In this document: positions 14,851 through 23,776 of the stretch, one piece after another | Layout: each line of letters starts with the position of its first letter | How positions within the stretch are numbered: the stretch's first letter is position 1 | From: CAYSLU01 sp964431965 | GTDB taxonomy: Bacteria > Verrucomicrobiota > Kiritimatiellia > CAIKKV01 > CAYSLU01 | Reading direction: 5' to 3' | Assembly (NCBI GenBank): GCA_964431965.1 | Contig: CAYSLU010000005.1 | Location: forward strand, 21,365 to 85,364 | DNA length: 64,000 bases | Translations under genes and position numbers: made by a program | Notes under the pieces: model-generated | The model's input: only the letters and a program-made list of their open reading frames with translations | The model's database searches: none | Told to the model about the DNA's origin: nothing

Positions 14851-17391
14851 TCAGTTGTCTGGGCTCGCCACCATCTCCAGCAGATTCACGGCGCCGACGC
14901 GGCCGTCGTCGCCGATCTTGAGGGTCTTGATCTCGAACGGCGCAAACGCGAGCTTGAGCGTGGCCCCCAGAAGCGGGCATTCGATGCTGGCTTCCGTCCG
15001 CCCGCCCTCCGCCTCGTAGGCCCGGAGGATGTAGCCATCGTTGTCCTCGGCACGCTTGATGGCGCTGACGATGATGTTGTCGGCCGACACCGCGAGGTGC
15101 GAGGCGCGGCAGGGCAGGGGGCCGCCGTGGTAGCTTTCCTGCACGGTCTCGAACTCCGTGTTCAGCTCCAGCGCGCTGCGGACGACCGCGGCCGGCGGAG
15201 TTGCACCGGCAAAGGGCCTTAGCGCGTAGGCGAAGGTCTGGATGCCCTGGTCAAGGTACTCGTAGTCCTCCCCGGCGCGGCGGATGCCGCCGTGGTCGGC
15301 GTAGAGTGCGCTACGCGCCGCGGTCAGGCGCATCTCGCCGCCGTCGACGCTGAAGCTGTACCGGCCGTCGTTGAGGACGGCCAGGCCGCAGGGCTTGCCC
15401 TCGTGCAGACCGCTCACTGCGAACCAGTTCAGGCCGGGCTCCTCTTCGCCGTTGCACGGGCGCTCAATCCTGCCATAGGGAATCTCGTAGAAGCTCCGGG
15501 GATCGGTCACGGCCACGGGGAACGACAGCTTCAGGATCTTGTGCTTCTCGCGCCAGTCGAGCTTCACCTCCACCCGAAGCTGGTCCGCGTCGTCGTAGAG
15601 GGTGAACTCCTGGGTCAGGACCGAATCGCCATAGCGGGTCCTGCTGCGCACCATGCACCGGACCGGGCCCCGCTCCACGATGGACACCTCGGCGTTGGCG
15701 AATTGCCCGACCTGGTCGGCATAGCGGGTGACGCCGTGACCCCAGGTGTCGTGATGCCAGTCTTCGATGATCAGCCCCCGCGCCGCCAGGCCGCGGATGA
15801 GCTGCGTTCCCGCCCGCTTGTCGTGCAGGGCGCTGATGGCGCCGGATATGCGGTCGATTTCGACGCGCAGATGCCGGTTTTCCATGACCACGCCGCCGTA
15901 GAGGGTCTTGCACATGGGCTGGTCGATCCGGTCGTCTTCGGCCTCGATCGACAGAGAGGGCTCTGCCGCTGGCGCACCTTCTCCATCCTTGACCGGGCGC
16001 ACATAGCGCAGGGCGTAGCCCAAGGACGGCACGTCGGCGAGGTAGATGCCGTCGCGGTCGTCCCAGAGCCGGTGGCGGCATTGGACCGGCTGGATCGGCG
16101 TCATGGTGCCGGCCTCGTCGAACGCGCCGACCGAGGGCAGCGTATCAGCGGAACGCTCGCCGTGACGCAGCCGGAAGAGCGTCGGGACGCGCACCGGCAC
16201 GCGAACCGGCCACGGCAGCGGGTTGAACGCGACGATGGGGGCGCCGATCGTCTGCGGCGCCGTAACCGGATCGGCGCCCATGAGCGTGTCGATCCGGTAC
16301 GAGATCCGCTGCGTGGCCCGGGTGGTCTCGCGCTGGGCGATGGCCAGGCATTCCCCGTAGAGGTGCAGGGCATCCTCGTGCACCGGGCGAATGCTGCACC
16401 CGCAGAGAAGGTCGTGGAACTGGTTGAAGAGCAGGTTCTCCCAGGCGCGCGCCAGCCGCTCTTGCGGATAGGCGGCGCCGGTGAGGACAGCCGCCAGGCA
16501 GGCGTACTTCTCGGTGCAGAGCAGTGCGCTCTCCGTCTTGCGGTTGGCCCGCTTCACGCTGGAATGCGCGGCATAGCAGCCGCTGGCGTGGTGCTGCAGA
16601 TCGTCGCGGAGGACGGCGAGCTTCTGCCCGGCGGCTCGGATTGCGTCGAAGAAGGCATCGGGCCCGGCGAAGACGAGGCGATCGCCACCAGCCGCCTTCC
16701 GCAGTTCCGCAAGATGGTTCAGCATCTCGATGGTCGGCCCGCCGCCGTGGTTGCCCACGCCGTAGCAGAGGAGCATGTGCGTGCCTTCCGCGCGGGCGAT
16801 CTCCTCGATCCGGGCCAGGCTCTTCTTGAGGGCCTCCAGGTTGCCGGTGCCGTAGCCGGTGGGGATGCGGAAGGCCAGCACCTGCGAGCCGTCGATCCCT
16901 TCCCAGCGGAAGAGCGAACGGTCGAGCGCCTTCTCGTGCTGGCCGGGCCGGGCGAACAGGTAGTTGCGCAAGCCGCTCCTCAGGAGAATCTGCGGCAGGT
17001 TCCCGTTGTGCCCGAAGGAGTCGATGTTGTAGCCCGTCTCGGCCAGGCGGCCGAACCGGCTCAGGAAGTACCGCTGGCCATGCAGGCTTTGCCGGGCGAA
17101 GCTCTCGCCCGACGGCATGTTGCAGTCCGGCTCGATCCACCAGCCGCCGGCAAGGACCCATCGCCCCTCCCGCACGCGCGTCCGGATCTCGGCAAACATC
17201 TCCGGCTCGTCCTCCTCCAGCCACTTGTAGTAGCTGGCCGACGACGCGGTGAAGACGAAGTCAGGGAACTCCCTCATTCGGTCCAGGGCCGAACGGAAGG
17301 TGGCCTTGACCTCGCCGTAGCCCTCCGGCCAGCGCCAGAGCCAGGCGGGGTCGATATGGGCATTGCCCATCAGGTGGATGGTGTGGTTCAT
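14851..17391 (-). CDS. GH38 alpha-mannosidase
   Basis: 846 residues. The true start is ATG at 17391 (MNHTIHLMGN), with GGGAG nine bases upstream and an ATGA overlap with the previous gene. Catalytic zinc ligands are visible: His12 and Asp14 in NAHIDPAWLW, Asp124 in TGYNIDSFGHNGN (also the nucleophile), and a His in LLFNQFHDLLCG. The family sequence continues with an alpha-helical middle domain and beta-sandwich C-terminal domains (GAISALHDKRAGTQLI, EVKLDWREKHKILKLSFP). GH38 enzymes hydrolyse alpha-mannosides; specificity cannot be predicted. No signal peptide, so probably cytoplasmic. Confidence 0.95.
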   Translation of the reverse strand: MNHTIHLMGNAHIDPAWLWRWPEGYGEVKATFRSALDRMREFPDFVFTASSASYYKWLEEDEPEMFAEIRTRVREGRWVLAGGWWIEPDCNMPSGESFARQSLHGQRYFLSRFGRLAETGYNIDSFGHNGNLPQILLRSGLRNYLFARPGQHEKALDRSLFRWEGIDGSQVLAFRIPTGYGTGNLEALKKSLARIEEIARAEGTHMLLCYGVGNHGGGPTIEMLNHLAELRKAAGGDRLVFAGPDAFFDAIRAAGQKLAVLRDDLQHHASGCYAAHSSVKRANRKTESALLCTEKYACLAAVLTGAAYPQERLARAWENLLFNQFHDLLCGCSIRPVHEDALHLYGECLAIAQRETTRATQRISYRIDTLMGADPVTAPQTIGAPIVAFNPLPWPVRVPVRVPTLFRLRHGERSADTLPSVGAFDEAGTMTPIQPVQCRHRLWDDRDGIYLADVPSLGYALRYVRPVKDGEGAPAAEPSLSIEAEDDRIDQPMCKTLYGGVVMENRHLRVEIDRISGAISALHDKRAGTQLIRGLAARGLIIEDWHHDTWGHGVTRYADQVGQFANAEVSIVERGPVRCMVRSRTRYGDSVLTQEFTLYDDADQLRVEVKLDWREKHKILKLSFPVAVTDPRSFYEIPYGRIERPCNGEEEPGLNWFAVSGLHEGKPCGLAVLNDGRYSFSVDGGEMRLTAARSALYADHGGIRRAGEDYEYLDQGIQTFAYALRPFAGATPPAAVVRSALELNTEFETVQESYHGGPLPCRASHLAVSADNIIVSAIKRAEDNDGYILRAYEAEGGRTEASIECPLLGATLKLAFAPFEIKTLKIGDDGRVGAVNLLEMVASPDN

Positions 17392-18977
17392 TCCATGCAT
17401 CTCCCATCGCGGGATCCGGCCCATCCGGGGCCGCCCGCCGCAAGATACCCGTGGCTCGCGCCCCTCGGTGAGTCCGTCACCCAGAACGCGTAGAGGTCCC
17501 CCCGGTCGAGGTGGAAGCGGAATTTGACCCGCTTGCCGCTCAGGGCCGCCAGGCTCCCGGCGCCGTCCCAGCGAATCTCGCTGCAGGCGGAGTTGCCGCG
17601 GAAGCCGCGGCAGCGCGGCCGCGCAAAAGGCTCGAGCGGCTGGCCGCCTTCGTCGAGGCACTCGACGGTCAGTTCGGCACCGGCGGTGTTGGCGTTGACG
17701 AACAGGCGGCTTCCGCTGAACAGCAGCGGGCGGGTGGTGAGGGATGCGCCGGGATGCCTTGCCTGCATGGATACGAACCCGTCGCGACGCAGCGTGGCCA
17801 GGCCGAGCGCCCCGTTGGCATACATGCCGTTGGTGCGCCAGTCGGCCGTAATCTGCTTCACATCGCCGGCGTACGCCGAGTAGTAGAACCAGAGCTCGTC
17901 GCCGACGATCAGGCACAGGCCGCCGGTGGACTCGACGTAGCCGTACTCCCACGAACCGGGCTCGCGCCGGGCTCCGATGAACGGCCGGCGGTCGGGACGG
18001 TGCCAGTGGAATCCGTCCCGACTGGTCGCCAGTACGAGCTCGGTCAGTTTGGGCAGCCCCGAGGCTTCCCCGAAGGGGTTCGGCGGTCCCTTGTGGATCT
18101 GGAACAGCCCCAGCATCAGGCTTTCGTAGGCGACGGCATCCAGGTTGTACAGCTGCGGCGGTGAGTCGCCCGCCTCGTCCATGCAGTCGGCGCCCACCCA
18201 GAACTGCGTCTGGTTCGCCTCCCAGCGGCCGGACGCGAGGAAGTCCTCGGCATCCCAGTAGTCGCGGCAGCGCCCATACGGTTCCCGCCACCGGCGGATG
18301 CTCTGCACCCATCGGCGTCGGAACGGGTTGTAGAACAGCGTGCTGCGATCTTCCATGGGGCCGGTCTGCACCGGCGCCGACCAGTGGATACCGTCGGCCG
18401 ACGTCATCATCAGGGCGGGGAAGTAACCCCGCCCCGGCGGGTTCGGCTCACGGAACAGCATCTTGAAGCGCTGCGACTCGTCGCGCGTATCGCGGTCCAG
18501 CCAGACGGTTCCCGAGTCGGGATGCAGGTCCGTCGGCAGCACGAGGTTGGTGCCGGGCACCACGTCGAGCACGGGGCGCTCCCAATGCAGGCCGTCCTCG
18601 CTCGTCGCGTAGGCCATGGCCCCCGCATAGCTGGCCATGTACCACATCTTGAAGCGCCGGTCGCGGTCGTCATACCACAGCCCGCCGCACTTGGGGATGG
18701 CGGTCGGAGGCCACTTCGTCCCGCACTCGTGGGCGGTTTGCGGGAAGAACACCGGGTTGAGCGGATGCTTCGCCGGCCGATGGTACGCCCGCACCAGCGA
18801 GGTCCGCTCGATCAGGAACTCGTCCACGAACAATTGCCGCCCCACGTCGATCGGGATCACCGCCGGCGGCGACTCCAGGTAAGGAACCCGCATGGGCTGG
18901 AACGAGGCGCCGTTCACCGTGCGCGGCGGCCATTCGTTCGGCTCCGGGATGCCGTTGTAGGAAGTGGGGTTGCTCAT
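17388..18977 (-). CDS. five-bladed beta-propeller glycoside hydrolase-like protein (GH32/GH43 superfamily type)
   Basis: 529 residues. ATG at 18977 (MSNPTSYNG) overlaps the preceding dehydrogenase stop as ATGA. Typical blades: VGRQLFVDEFLIERT, GGLWYDDRDRRFKMWYMASY, YATSEDGLHWERPVLDV and LATSRDGFHWHRP. A C-terminal sandwich follows (RLFVNANTAGAELTVECLDE, VKFRFHLDRGDLYAFWV). These features are common in PVC proteins annotated as glycosyl hydrolases of the furanosidase superfamily. Catalytic acids are not assigned. Translationally coupled on both sides, between the dehydrogenase and GH38, suggesting one pathway. Confidence 0.75.
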   Translation of the reverse strand: MSNPTSYNGIPEPNEWPPRTVNGASFQPMRVPYLESPPAVIPIDVGRQLFVDEFLIERTSLVRAYHRPAKHPLNPVFFPQTAHECGTKWPPTAIPKCGGLWYDDRDRRFKMWYMASYAGAMAYATSEDGLHWERPVLDVVPGTNLVLPTDLHPDSGTVWLDRDTRDESQRFKMLFREPNPPGRGYFPALMMTSADGIHWSAPVQTGPMEDRSTLFYNPFRRRWVQSIRRWREPYGRCRDYWDAEDFLASGRWEANQTQFWVGADCMDEAGDSPPQLYNLDAVAYESLMLGLFQIHKGPPNPFGEASGLPKLTELVLATSRDGFHWHRPDRRPFIGARREPGSWEYGYVESTGGLCLIVGDELWFYYSAYAGDVKQITADWRTNGMYANGALGLATLRRDGFVSMQARHPGASLTTRPLLFSGSRLFVNANTAGAELTVECLDEGGQPLEPFARPRCRGFRGNSACSEIRWDGAGSLAALSGKRVKFRFHLDRGDLYAFWVTDSPRGASHGYLAAGGPGWAGSRDGRCME

Positions 18978-20002
18978 GCCATGGTCTCCAGCATGTCCTG
19001 GGTCACGCCGAAGCGCACCGGCTCGCCGCGCAGGACCCGCAGGCACTCGTCAACGGCCAAGGCGCCCATGCGGCGGATCTCTCCGCTGCTGCTTCCGGCC
19101 AGGTGCGGGGTGAGATAGACGTTGGGCAGCGTCCAGAACGGGCTGTCGGCGACTGGGGGCTCGGGATCGGTGACGTCGAGGTGGGCGGTGATACGGCCTT
19201 TCTCAAGCTCGGCGATCAGCGACGGCTCGTGCACCAGGGCGCCGCGGGCGGTGTTGATGAACACGGCCCCGTCGCGCATCGCCTGGAAGAACGGCGCCGC
19301 CAGCATGTGGCGGGTGGCGGGGATATTGGGGGCGTGCAGGCTGATCACCTGGCAGTCCCGGGCCAGCTGGAGGAGGTCGCCCTGGCGGCGGCAGCCGACG
19401 GCGGCGATGTCGGCCGCCTTGGCATAGGGGTCGTAGACCTCGACGTCGAGATCCGTCCCCTGCAACTTGCCCGCGACTAGGCGGCCGATCGCGCCGAAGC
19501 CGATCAGGCCGACGCGGGTGCGGTAGTTGCCGGGATGCGGCGGGGCGGGGACACGCTTGCCGGCGCCCTTCATCTGCGCGGCGGCGAGGAACCAGTTCTT
19601 GTTTGTGAGGGTGATCAGCGCCACCGTCACCTCGGCCACCGGCACCGCGTTGGCGTGCATGGCGGTGGTGATGGTGATGCCGCGGGCGTAGCTCTCCGGC
19701 GTGACGAAGCCTTTCACCGAGCCGGCGGCATAGCAGACGGCGCGGAGGCGCGGCGCCTTCGCCAGGAAGGCGGCATCGAGCTTCGGCATGCCCCACGACG
19801 ACAGGATGATGTCGGCCTCGGCCAGCGCCGCGGCGTGACCGACCTCGTCAAGGTCGCCAAGCACGCGCACGGCGGCGGCGGCGCGCAGGCGCGCCAAGTC
19901 GGTCTCGGTGAAGTAGCGGGGGTGCTCCGCGCTGGCGTGGGTGATGGCAACGGTGCGCACGGCACCAAGCCCGGTCCGTGGCGCGGTGGTCGTTGTGGTC
20001 AT
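18974..20002 (-). CDS. D-isomer-specific 2-hydroxyacid dehydrogenase
   Basis: 342 residues from ATG at 20002 (MTTTTTAP; a longer frame lacks a ribosome site, and here only GGAAAG is seen). It has the NAD-binding glycine motif VGLIGFGAIGRLVAGKLQG. The substrate and catalytic residues follow the family: Arg in FINTARGALV, Glu in DVTDPEPPVAD, and His in YLTPHLAGSSSGEIR. It reduces or oxidises 2-oxo/2-hydroxy acids with NAD(H), for example a sugar-derived acid. Placement next to glycosidases suggests use in monosaccharide catabolism (inference). Confidence 0.92.
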   Translation of the reverse strand: MTTTTTAPRTGLGAVRTVAITHASAEHPRYFTETDLARLRAAAAVRVLGDLDEVGHAAALAEADIILSSWGMPKLDAAFLAKAPRLRAVCYAAGSVKGFVTPESYARGITITTAMHANAVPVAEVTVALITLTNKNWFLAAAQMKGAGKRVPAPPHPGNYRTRVGLIGFGAIGRLVAGKLQGTDLDVEVYDPYAKAADIAAVGCRRQGDLLQLARDCQVISLHAPNIPATRHMLAAPFFQAMRDGAVFINTARGALVHEPSLIAELEKGRITAHLDVTDPEPPVADSPFWTLPNVYLTPHLAGSSSGEIRRMGALAVDECLRVLRGEPVRFGVTQDMLETMA

Positions 20003-20070
20003 GGTGGCTTTCCTATCGCGCAATTGTTCCTGAATGACTCCGACATGGCGGGGCCAGAAGCTGGGATCTC

Positions 20071-22104
20071 CTATCCTAGACGTTCGCGCCGGCATCCGTT
20101 GCCCATCCGTGGGCCAATCCGCTCAAACCATAGCGGTTGAAAGCCGCGGTTGAAGACCGGCGAATCGCGATGCACCATAAATCCGTCGCGTTGAGGATCC
20201 TCGGGGTCGTTCAACAGTCGGGCTTCCGGGGTCTGCCCGGGATGCGTGCCCCAGTTGTTGCGAAACTGGTAAAGGTGGGTGTTCATCTCCCAGGGCGAAT
20301 CGATGCAGATATTGCGCTCGACCCGGTTGTTGATAGCCCGCCAGGGCTCGCCCCACTCCCGCATGCGCTCGACCAGCTCCGGATAGCGCTCGCGCCATGG
20401 CGACTCGGTGTAGGGGACCGCCTCTAGCGCAAGCTGGATGCCGCTCTTCGCTGCACCCCTGAAGGCCTCCGGGCTGCCGTTGTTCCCGCGCACCGCGGAG
20501 TGGCAGCGGAGGAACAGGTTGTTCTCGACGGTGTTGTCCGCGCCCCCGTTGATGCAGACACCGGCCCAGGTCGTGCCCACGAAGATGTTGCCGCGCACCA
20601 GTAGGCCGCCCATGCCGTCGTCCAGGTAGATGCCGGCGACCAGGAGGAGCTTGGAATCCCGGCTACCAAGGTCATGAAAGTAGTTGTGCTGGATGACGTT
20701 GCCCAGCGACGCAATATCGCGGCCTGCATAGATGGCGCCGGTATCGCTGGTCTCCATCGAGAGGTGGTGGAACTCGTTGAACTCGATGAAGTGATCGTTG
20801 CCATGGAACCAGATGCCGAAGTGCGGCGCATCGTGAATGCGGTTGTGAATCACATGGTTGTGGACGCCGCCCAGCAGTACGCCCGGCTTGTAGGCACGAT
20901 GCCAGCGTCCGAAATGGTGGATATCGTTGTCCTCGACGCGTAGATTTCCGGGGGTCAGCGTGGCGCGGTCGCCACCGGACATCCAGATGCCGCCGCTGCC
21001 CGTCCCGTGGATGTCGCACCGCCGGACACCGCTCCCGACGCCGGCGAGACTGACGGCGTAGTCACCCGCATTGCGGATGGTGCAGTCCTCGATCCAGACA
21101 TCCGCGACATCGGTGGCCTCGACGGCATTGCCTCGGCAGGCCTCGAGTGTCAGGCCGCGCAGGGCGACATGGGACGCTTCATGTAGCGACACGATCGTCG
21201 ATACGACGGATATCGCCGCCGCATTGCACTCCAGAGGGGCCGGCGGCCAGAAGTAGAGCAGGCCGCTCTCCCGGTCGAGGTACCACTCGCCGGGCATGTC
21301 GAGTTCGCACAGCAGGTTGAACGCATAGAACGGCTGGCCGGCGCGATATCCGTAGGTGTGGTAGGGGGGCGCGATGGCGATGGTCCGCGTCGCGGCCTCG
21401 ATGTGGTCGACGGGCTGGCGCTGCTCCGCCCATTCCCAGGCCCAGTAGCCATGCACCCAGATGTCGCGCTCGCGAGCCCACCGCTCCAGGCGCGCGTCGT
21501 CGCAGGTGAAGCGGCCGGTGCGGTCAAAGGTCCGGCCGTGTGCCTCATACCGATCCCCACCCACCGTCTCCGCGATGCGCGCGAAGCCGTCGTTGGGCCA
21601 ACGGGCGAGCGCCATGGGCCGGTCCTGGAAGAACAGCTCCAGCCGGTTCTCGGAAGGCAGGGGGAGCTTGGTCGTGGTGAGACGGTTCATCGCCGCCACG
21701 CCCAGGTCCGTCACGCCGTTGGCCCGCAGATCGGTCCGCCAGACCTGCCCGCGCGCGGCGGGATCGAGCCGCTCCAGTTCCCTCTGATCGGCGACCTTTT
21801 CCCAGGCGGTGAGGCACCGGCCGCCGGACAGGCGCGCATCCTCGCCTTTCCGTGCGCAGTAGGTGATAGGAGAATCCGGCCGACCGCTGTCGTCCGCTGA
21901 CAGGACGAACGGCTGCGCGAGTTCATAGACTCCTTGGCGCAGTTCCACCGTGACGCCGCCATCTGGTAACCCGCCGGTCTGTTTCATGCGCCGGATGGCA
22001 TTGCGCGCACCCTCCAGAGTGGCAAAGGGCATGACCTCAGTGCCGGGGTTGTCATCATGGCCATCCGGCGTCACGGTCAGTGTTGCTTGCTGTTGCGATC
22101 GCAT
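20071..22104 (-). CDS. right-handed parallel beta-helix protein
   Basis: 677 residues. ATG at 22104 (MRSQQQATLTVTPDG) has GAGGTG at good spacing; a GTG three codons earlier is less likely. The N-terminus TVTPDGHDDNPGT plus FATLEGARNAIRRM is the usual opening of polysaccharide-degrading beta-helix proteins. Helix coils follow: WIEDCTIRNAGDYAVSLAG, VEDNDIHHFGRWH, VIQHNYFHDLGS and VENNLFLRCHSAV, with His/Asp-rich loops. A lyase or glycosidase role on acidic polysaccharide is plausible. No signal peptide. Its first ~45 codons recur as damaged copies at 23604-23743 and 26221-26358. Confidence 0.88.
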   Translation of the reverse strand: MRSQQQATLTVTPDGHDDNPGTEVMPFATLEGARNAIRRMKQTGGLPDGGVTVELRQGVYELAQPFVLSADDSGRPDSPITYCARKGEDARLSGGRCLTAWEKVADQRELERLDPAARGQVWRTDLRANGVTDLGVAAMNRLTTTKLPLPSENRLELFFQDRPMALARWPNDGFARIAETVGGDRYEAHGRTFDRTGRFTCDDARLERWARERDIWVHGYWAWEWAEQRQPVDHIEAATRTIAIAPPYHTYGYRAGQPFYAFNLLCELDMPGEWYLDRESGLLYFWPPAPLECNAAAISVVSTIVSLHEASHVALRGLTLEACRGNAVEATDVADVWIEDCTIRNAGDYAVSLAGVGSGVRRCDIHGTGSGGIWMSGGDRATLTPGNLRVEDNDIHHFGRWHRAYKPGVLLGGVHNHVIHNRIHDAPHFGIWFHGNDHFIEFNEFHHLSMETSDTGAIYAGRDIASLGNVIQHNYFHDLGSRDSKLLLVAGIYLDDGMGGLLVRGNIFVGTTWAGVCINGGADNTVENNLFLRCHSAVRGNNGSPEAFRGAAKSGIQLALEAVPYTESPWRERYPELVERMREWGEPWRAINNRVERNICIDSPWEMNTHLYQFRNNWGTHPGQTPEARLLNDPEDPQRDGFMVHRDSPVFNRGFQPLWFERIGPRMGNGCRRERLG

Positions 22105-22135
22105 CGTGCTCACCTCGCTGTCAGAGCTGCCCAGG

Positions 22136-23542
22136 TCAGGGGACCGATGTCATGTGCGGCACTTCCGTTGATCTGTCGGCTGCCGATGGGACATGGCCGG
22201 TAGGTTCACGAGCGCCTGAGCCGGGCACGGGATATTCACCCATCGCCTTGTCCGTCAATCTGTCATAGTACCTGTCGAGTTCCCGCCGCACCTCGCCGCC
22301 GTCGAGTTCGTGCGGCAAGCACTGGCGCTGCGCGGCCAGTGCGGCAGCGATGCCGGCCGCCTCGCCGAGTGCCGCGGCGTCGCCCGTAACGCGGTAGGAG
22401 GCATGCGCGATGTGGTCGCCGGAGATGCAGCGCCCCGCCACGAGCAGTCCGGTCCGGTCCGCAGGCACGAGGCAGCGGTATGGGATCTGATACGGCGGCA
22501 CCTGCTTCACTGTCAGGCCGCGGTCGTCCTTGGTGTGCCCGCCGTAGGCGTGTATGTCGATGTTGAAGGTTGCGTTGCAGATGCCGTCGTCGAAGTGGCA
22601 GCCGGCGAGCACCTCGTTGATCGTCAGGTAGTGCCGGCCCAGGATGCGACGGCTCTCGCGGATGCCGATCTGGCCCGCGAATTGGATCAGGTGCAGGTTG
22701 CGGAAGCGTGGGTTCCCGCTACGCCGGAGCAGATCAATAGCCGCGACGATCATGCGTCGCCCCTCAACCTCGCCGCGTGTCACGTCGCCGGCATCTGTCG
22801 CGTCGAGACCGTAAAGGTGCGTGCACATGAAGATTGACGTGCCGGGAGCGCCAGGCTGCGGGAAGAGGTACGGGTTTGTGTAGCTCAGTTCGCCGCCGGC
22901 TGCAGCCACGGCTTCGAGGATTTCCTGGCGGCGCACGGTCTCAGCCGGCGCGCCGCCGACCAGCGCGTAGAGTGTGGCCGGTTGGCAGCGGCCGTCCTCA
23001 GCGCGTCCCATCTCGAACCGGCAGCCGGCGCGGGCTGCGACGTCGCCATCGCCTGTACAGTCGATGGTCACGCGGGCATACGCCACTTGCGGCCCGCTCT
23101 TGCCATGCAGCGCCACGCCGGTCACGCGTTCGCCGTCTACGCACACCTCGTCGCAGAGCGTATGCAGGCGTAACTCGGCGCCGGCTTCGCCGACCAGGCG
23201 GTCGAAAAGGGCCGCGGCATGCCCCACGTGGTATATGCAGATCTCCGGACCCGCGAAGTGCATTTCGTAACCCTGCGGGGCCAGGCCGCGCTGAATCTCG
23301 CGGCTAAGGCCGCGCTTATTCCTGGCGTCGAAGAACGGCGTAACCAATCCCATGGTCCAGAGCCCGCCCAGCAGCCCGTGCTGCTCGACTAGCAGCGTGC
23401 GGGCGCCATGGCGCGCCGCGGCGAGCGTCGCGCCAAGACCGGCGGGACCGCCGCCGACCACGATGACATCGTAGGTGCCAAGCGTGGCAGGTATTGCGGG
23501 GACAAGGATGCCTGCAATCTGGGGTTCACCTCGACGATTCAT
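22136..23542 (-). CDS. FAD-dependent oxidoreductase (FAD_oxidored type)
   Basis: 468 residues. ATG at 23542 (MNRRGEPQI) has GGAGGA seven bases upstream. The dinucleotide-binding motif VIVVGGGPAGLGATLAAARHG is followed by LVEQHGLLGG. Further family marks: TIDCTGDGDVAARAGCRFE, RESRRILGRHYLT and the C-terminal FAD motif GLLVAGRCISGDHIAHASY. Such proteins are widespread in PVC polysaccharide clusters, often annotated as xanthan-lyase-associated or generic FAD oxidoreductases; the substrate is unknown. A second, diverged member lies at 27489-28793. Confidence 0.92.
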   Translation of the reverse strand: MNRRGEPQIAGILVPAIPATLGTYDVIVVGGGPAGLGATLAAARHGARTLLVEQHGLLGGLWTMGLVTPFFDARNKRGLSREIQRGLAPQGYEMHFAGPEICIYHVGHAAALFDRLVGEAGAELRLHTLCDEVCVDGERVTGVALHGKSGPQVAYARVTIDCTGDGDVAARAGCRFEMGRAEDGRCQPATLYALVGGAPAETVRRQEILEAVAAAGGELSYTNPYLFPQPGAPGTSIFMCTHLYGLDATDAGDVTRGEVEGRRMIVAAIDLLRRSGNPRFRNLHLIQFAGQIGIRESRRILGRHYLTINEVLAGCHFDDGICNATFNIDIHAYGGHTKDDRGLTVKQVPPYQIPYRCLVPADRTGLLVAGRCISGDHIAHASYRVTGDAAALGEAAGIAAALAAQRQCLPHELDGGEVRRELDRYYDRLTDKAMGEYPVPGSGAREPTGHVPSAADRSTEVPHMTSVP

Positions 23543-23603
23543 GTTCTGTTCCTCCGGGCCGAATCGAGCACACATGGCGCAAGGCCGGACTGAGGCCACC
23601 GGC

Positions 23604-23743
23604 AGGCACGCCACCGGTCTGTTTCATTCACCGGATGGCATCGCGCGCACCCTCCAGGGTGGCAAAGGGCCGGGCTCGGTCCCGGGGTTGTCATCATGGC
23701 CGTCCGGCGCCACGGTAAGTGTCCCTTGTTGTTGCGGTCGCAT
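23604..23743 (-). pseudogene. N-terminal stub of a beta-helix gene
   Basis: From ATG 23743 the DNA closely follows the first ~45 codons of the beta-helix gene at 22104, including its upstream GTGxxCACGATG context: MRPQQQGTLTVAPDGHDDNPG. After codon ~24 two bases are missing relative to the intact copy, which breaks the frame, and similarity stops near 23604. The rest of the gene is absent; next comes the FAD oxidoreductase. A duplicated gene start that survived loss of the body. Confidence 0.75.
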
Positions 23744-23776
23744 CGTGCGCACCCCCCGCTATCCGCGCTGCTCATA

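Noticed and set aside
15292..17493. Long plus-strand open frame opposite the GH38 gene
   Set aside because: Same reason: antisense of a gene with clear catalytic motifs.
17392..18312. N-terminal extension of the GH38 frame
   Set aside because: The extension is the out-of-frame reading of the propeller gene at 17388-18977; the HxD motif begins 12 residues after the ATG at 17391.
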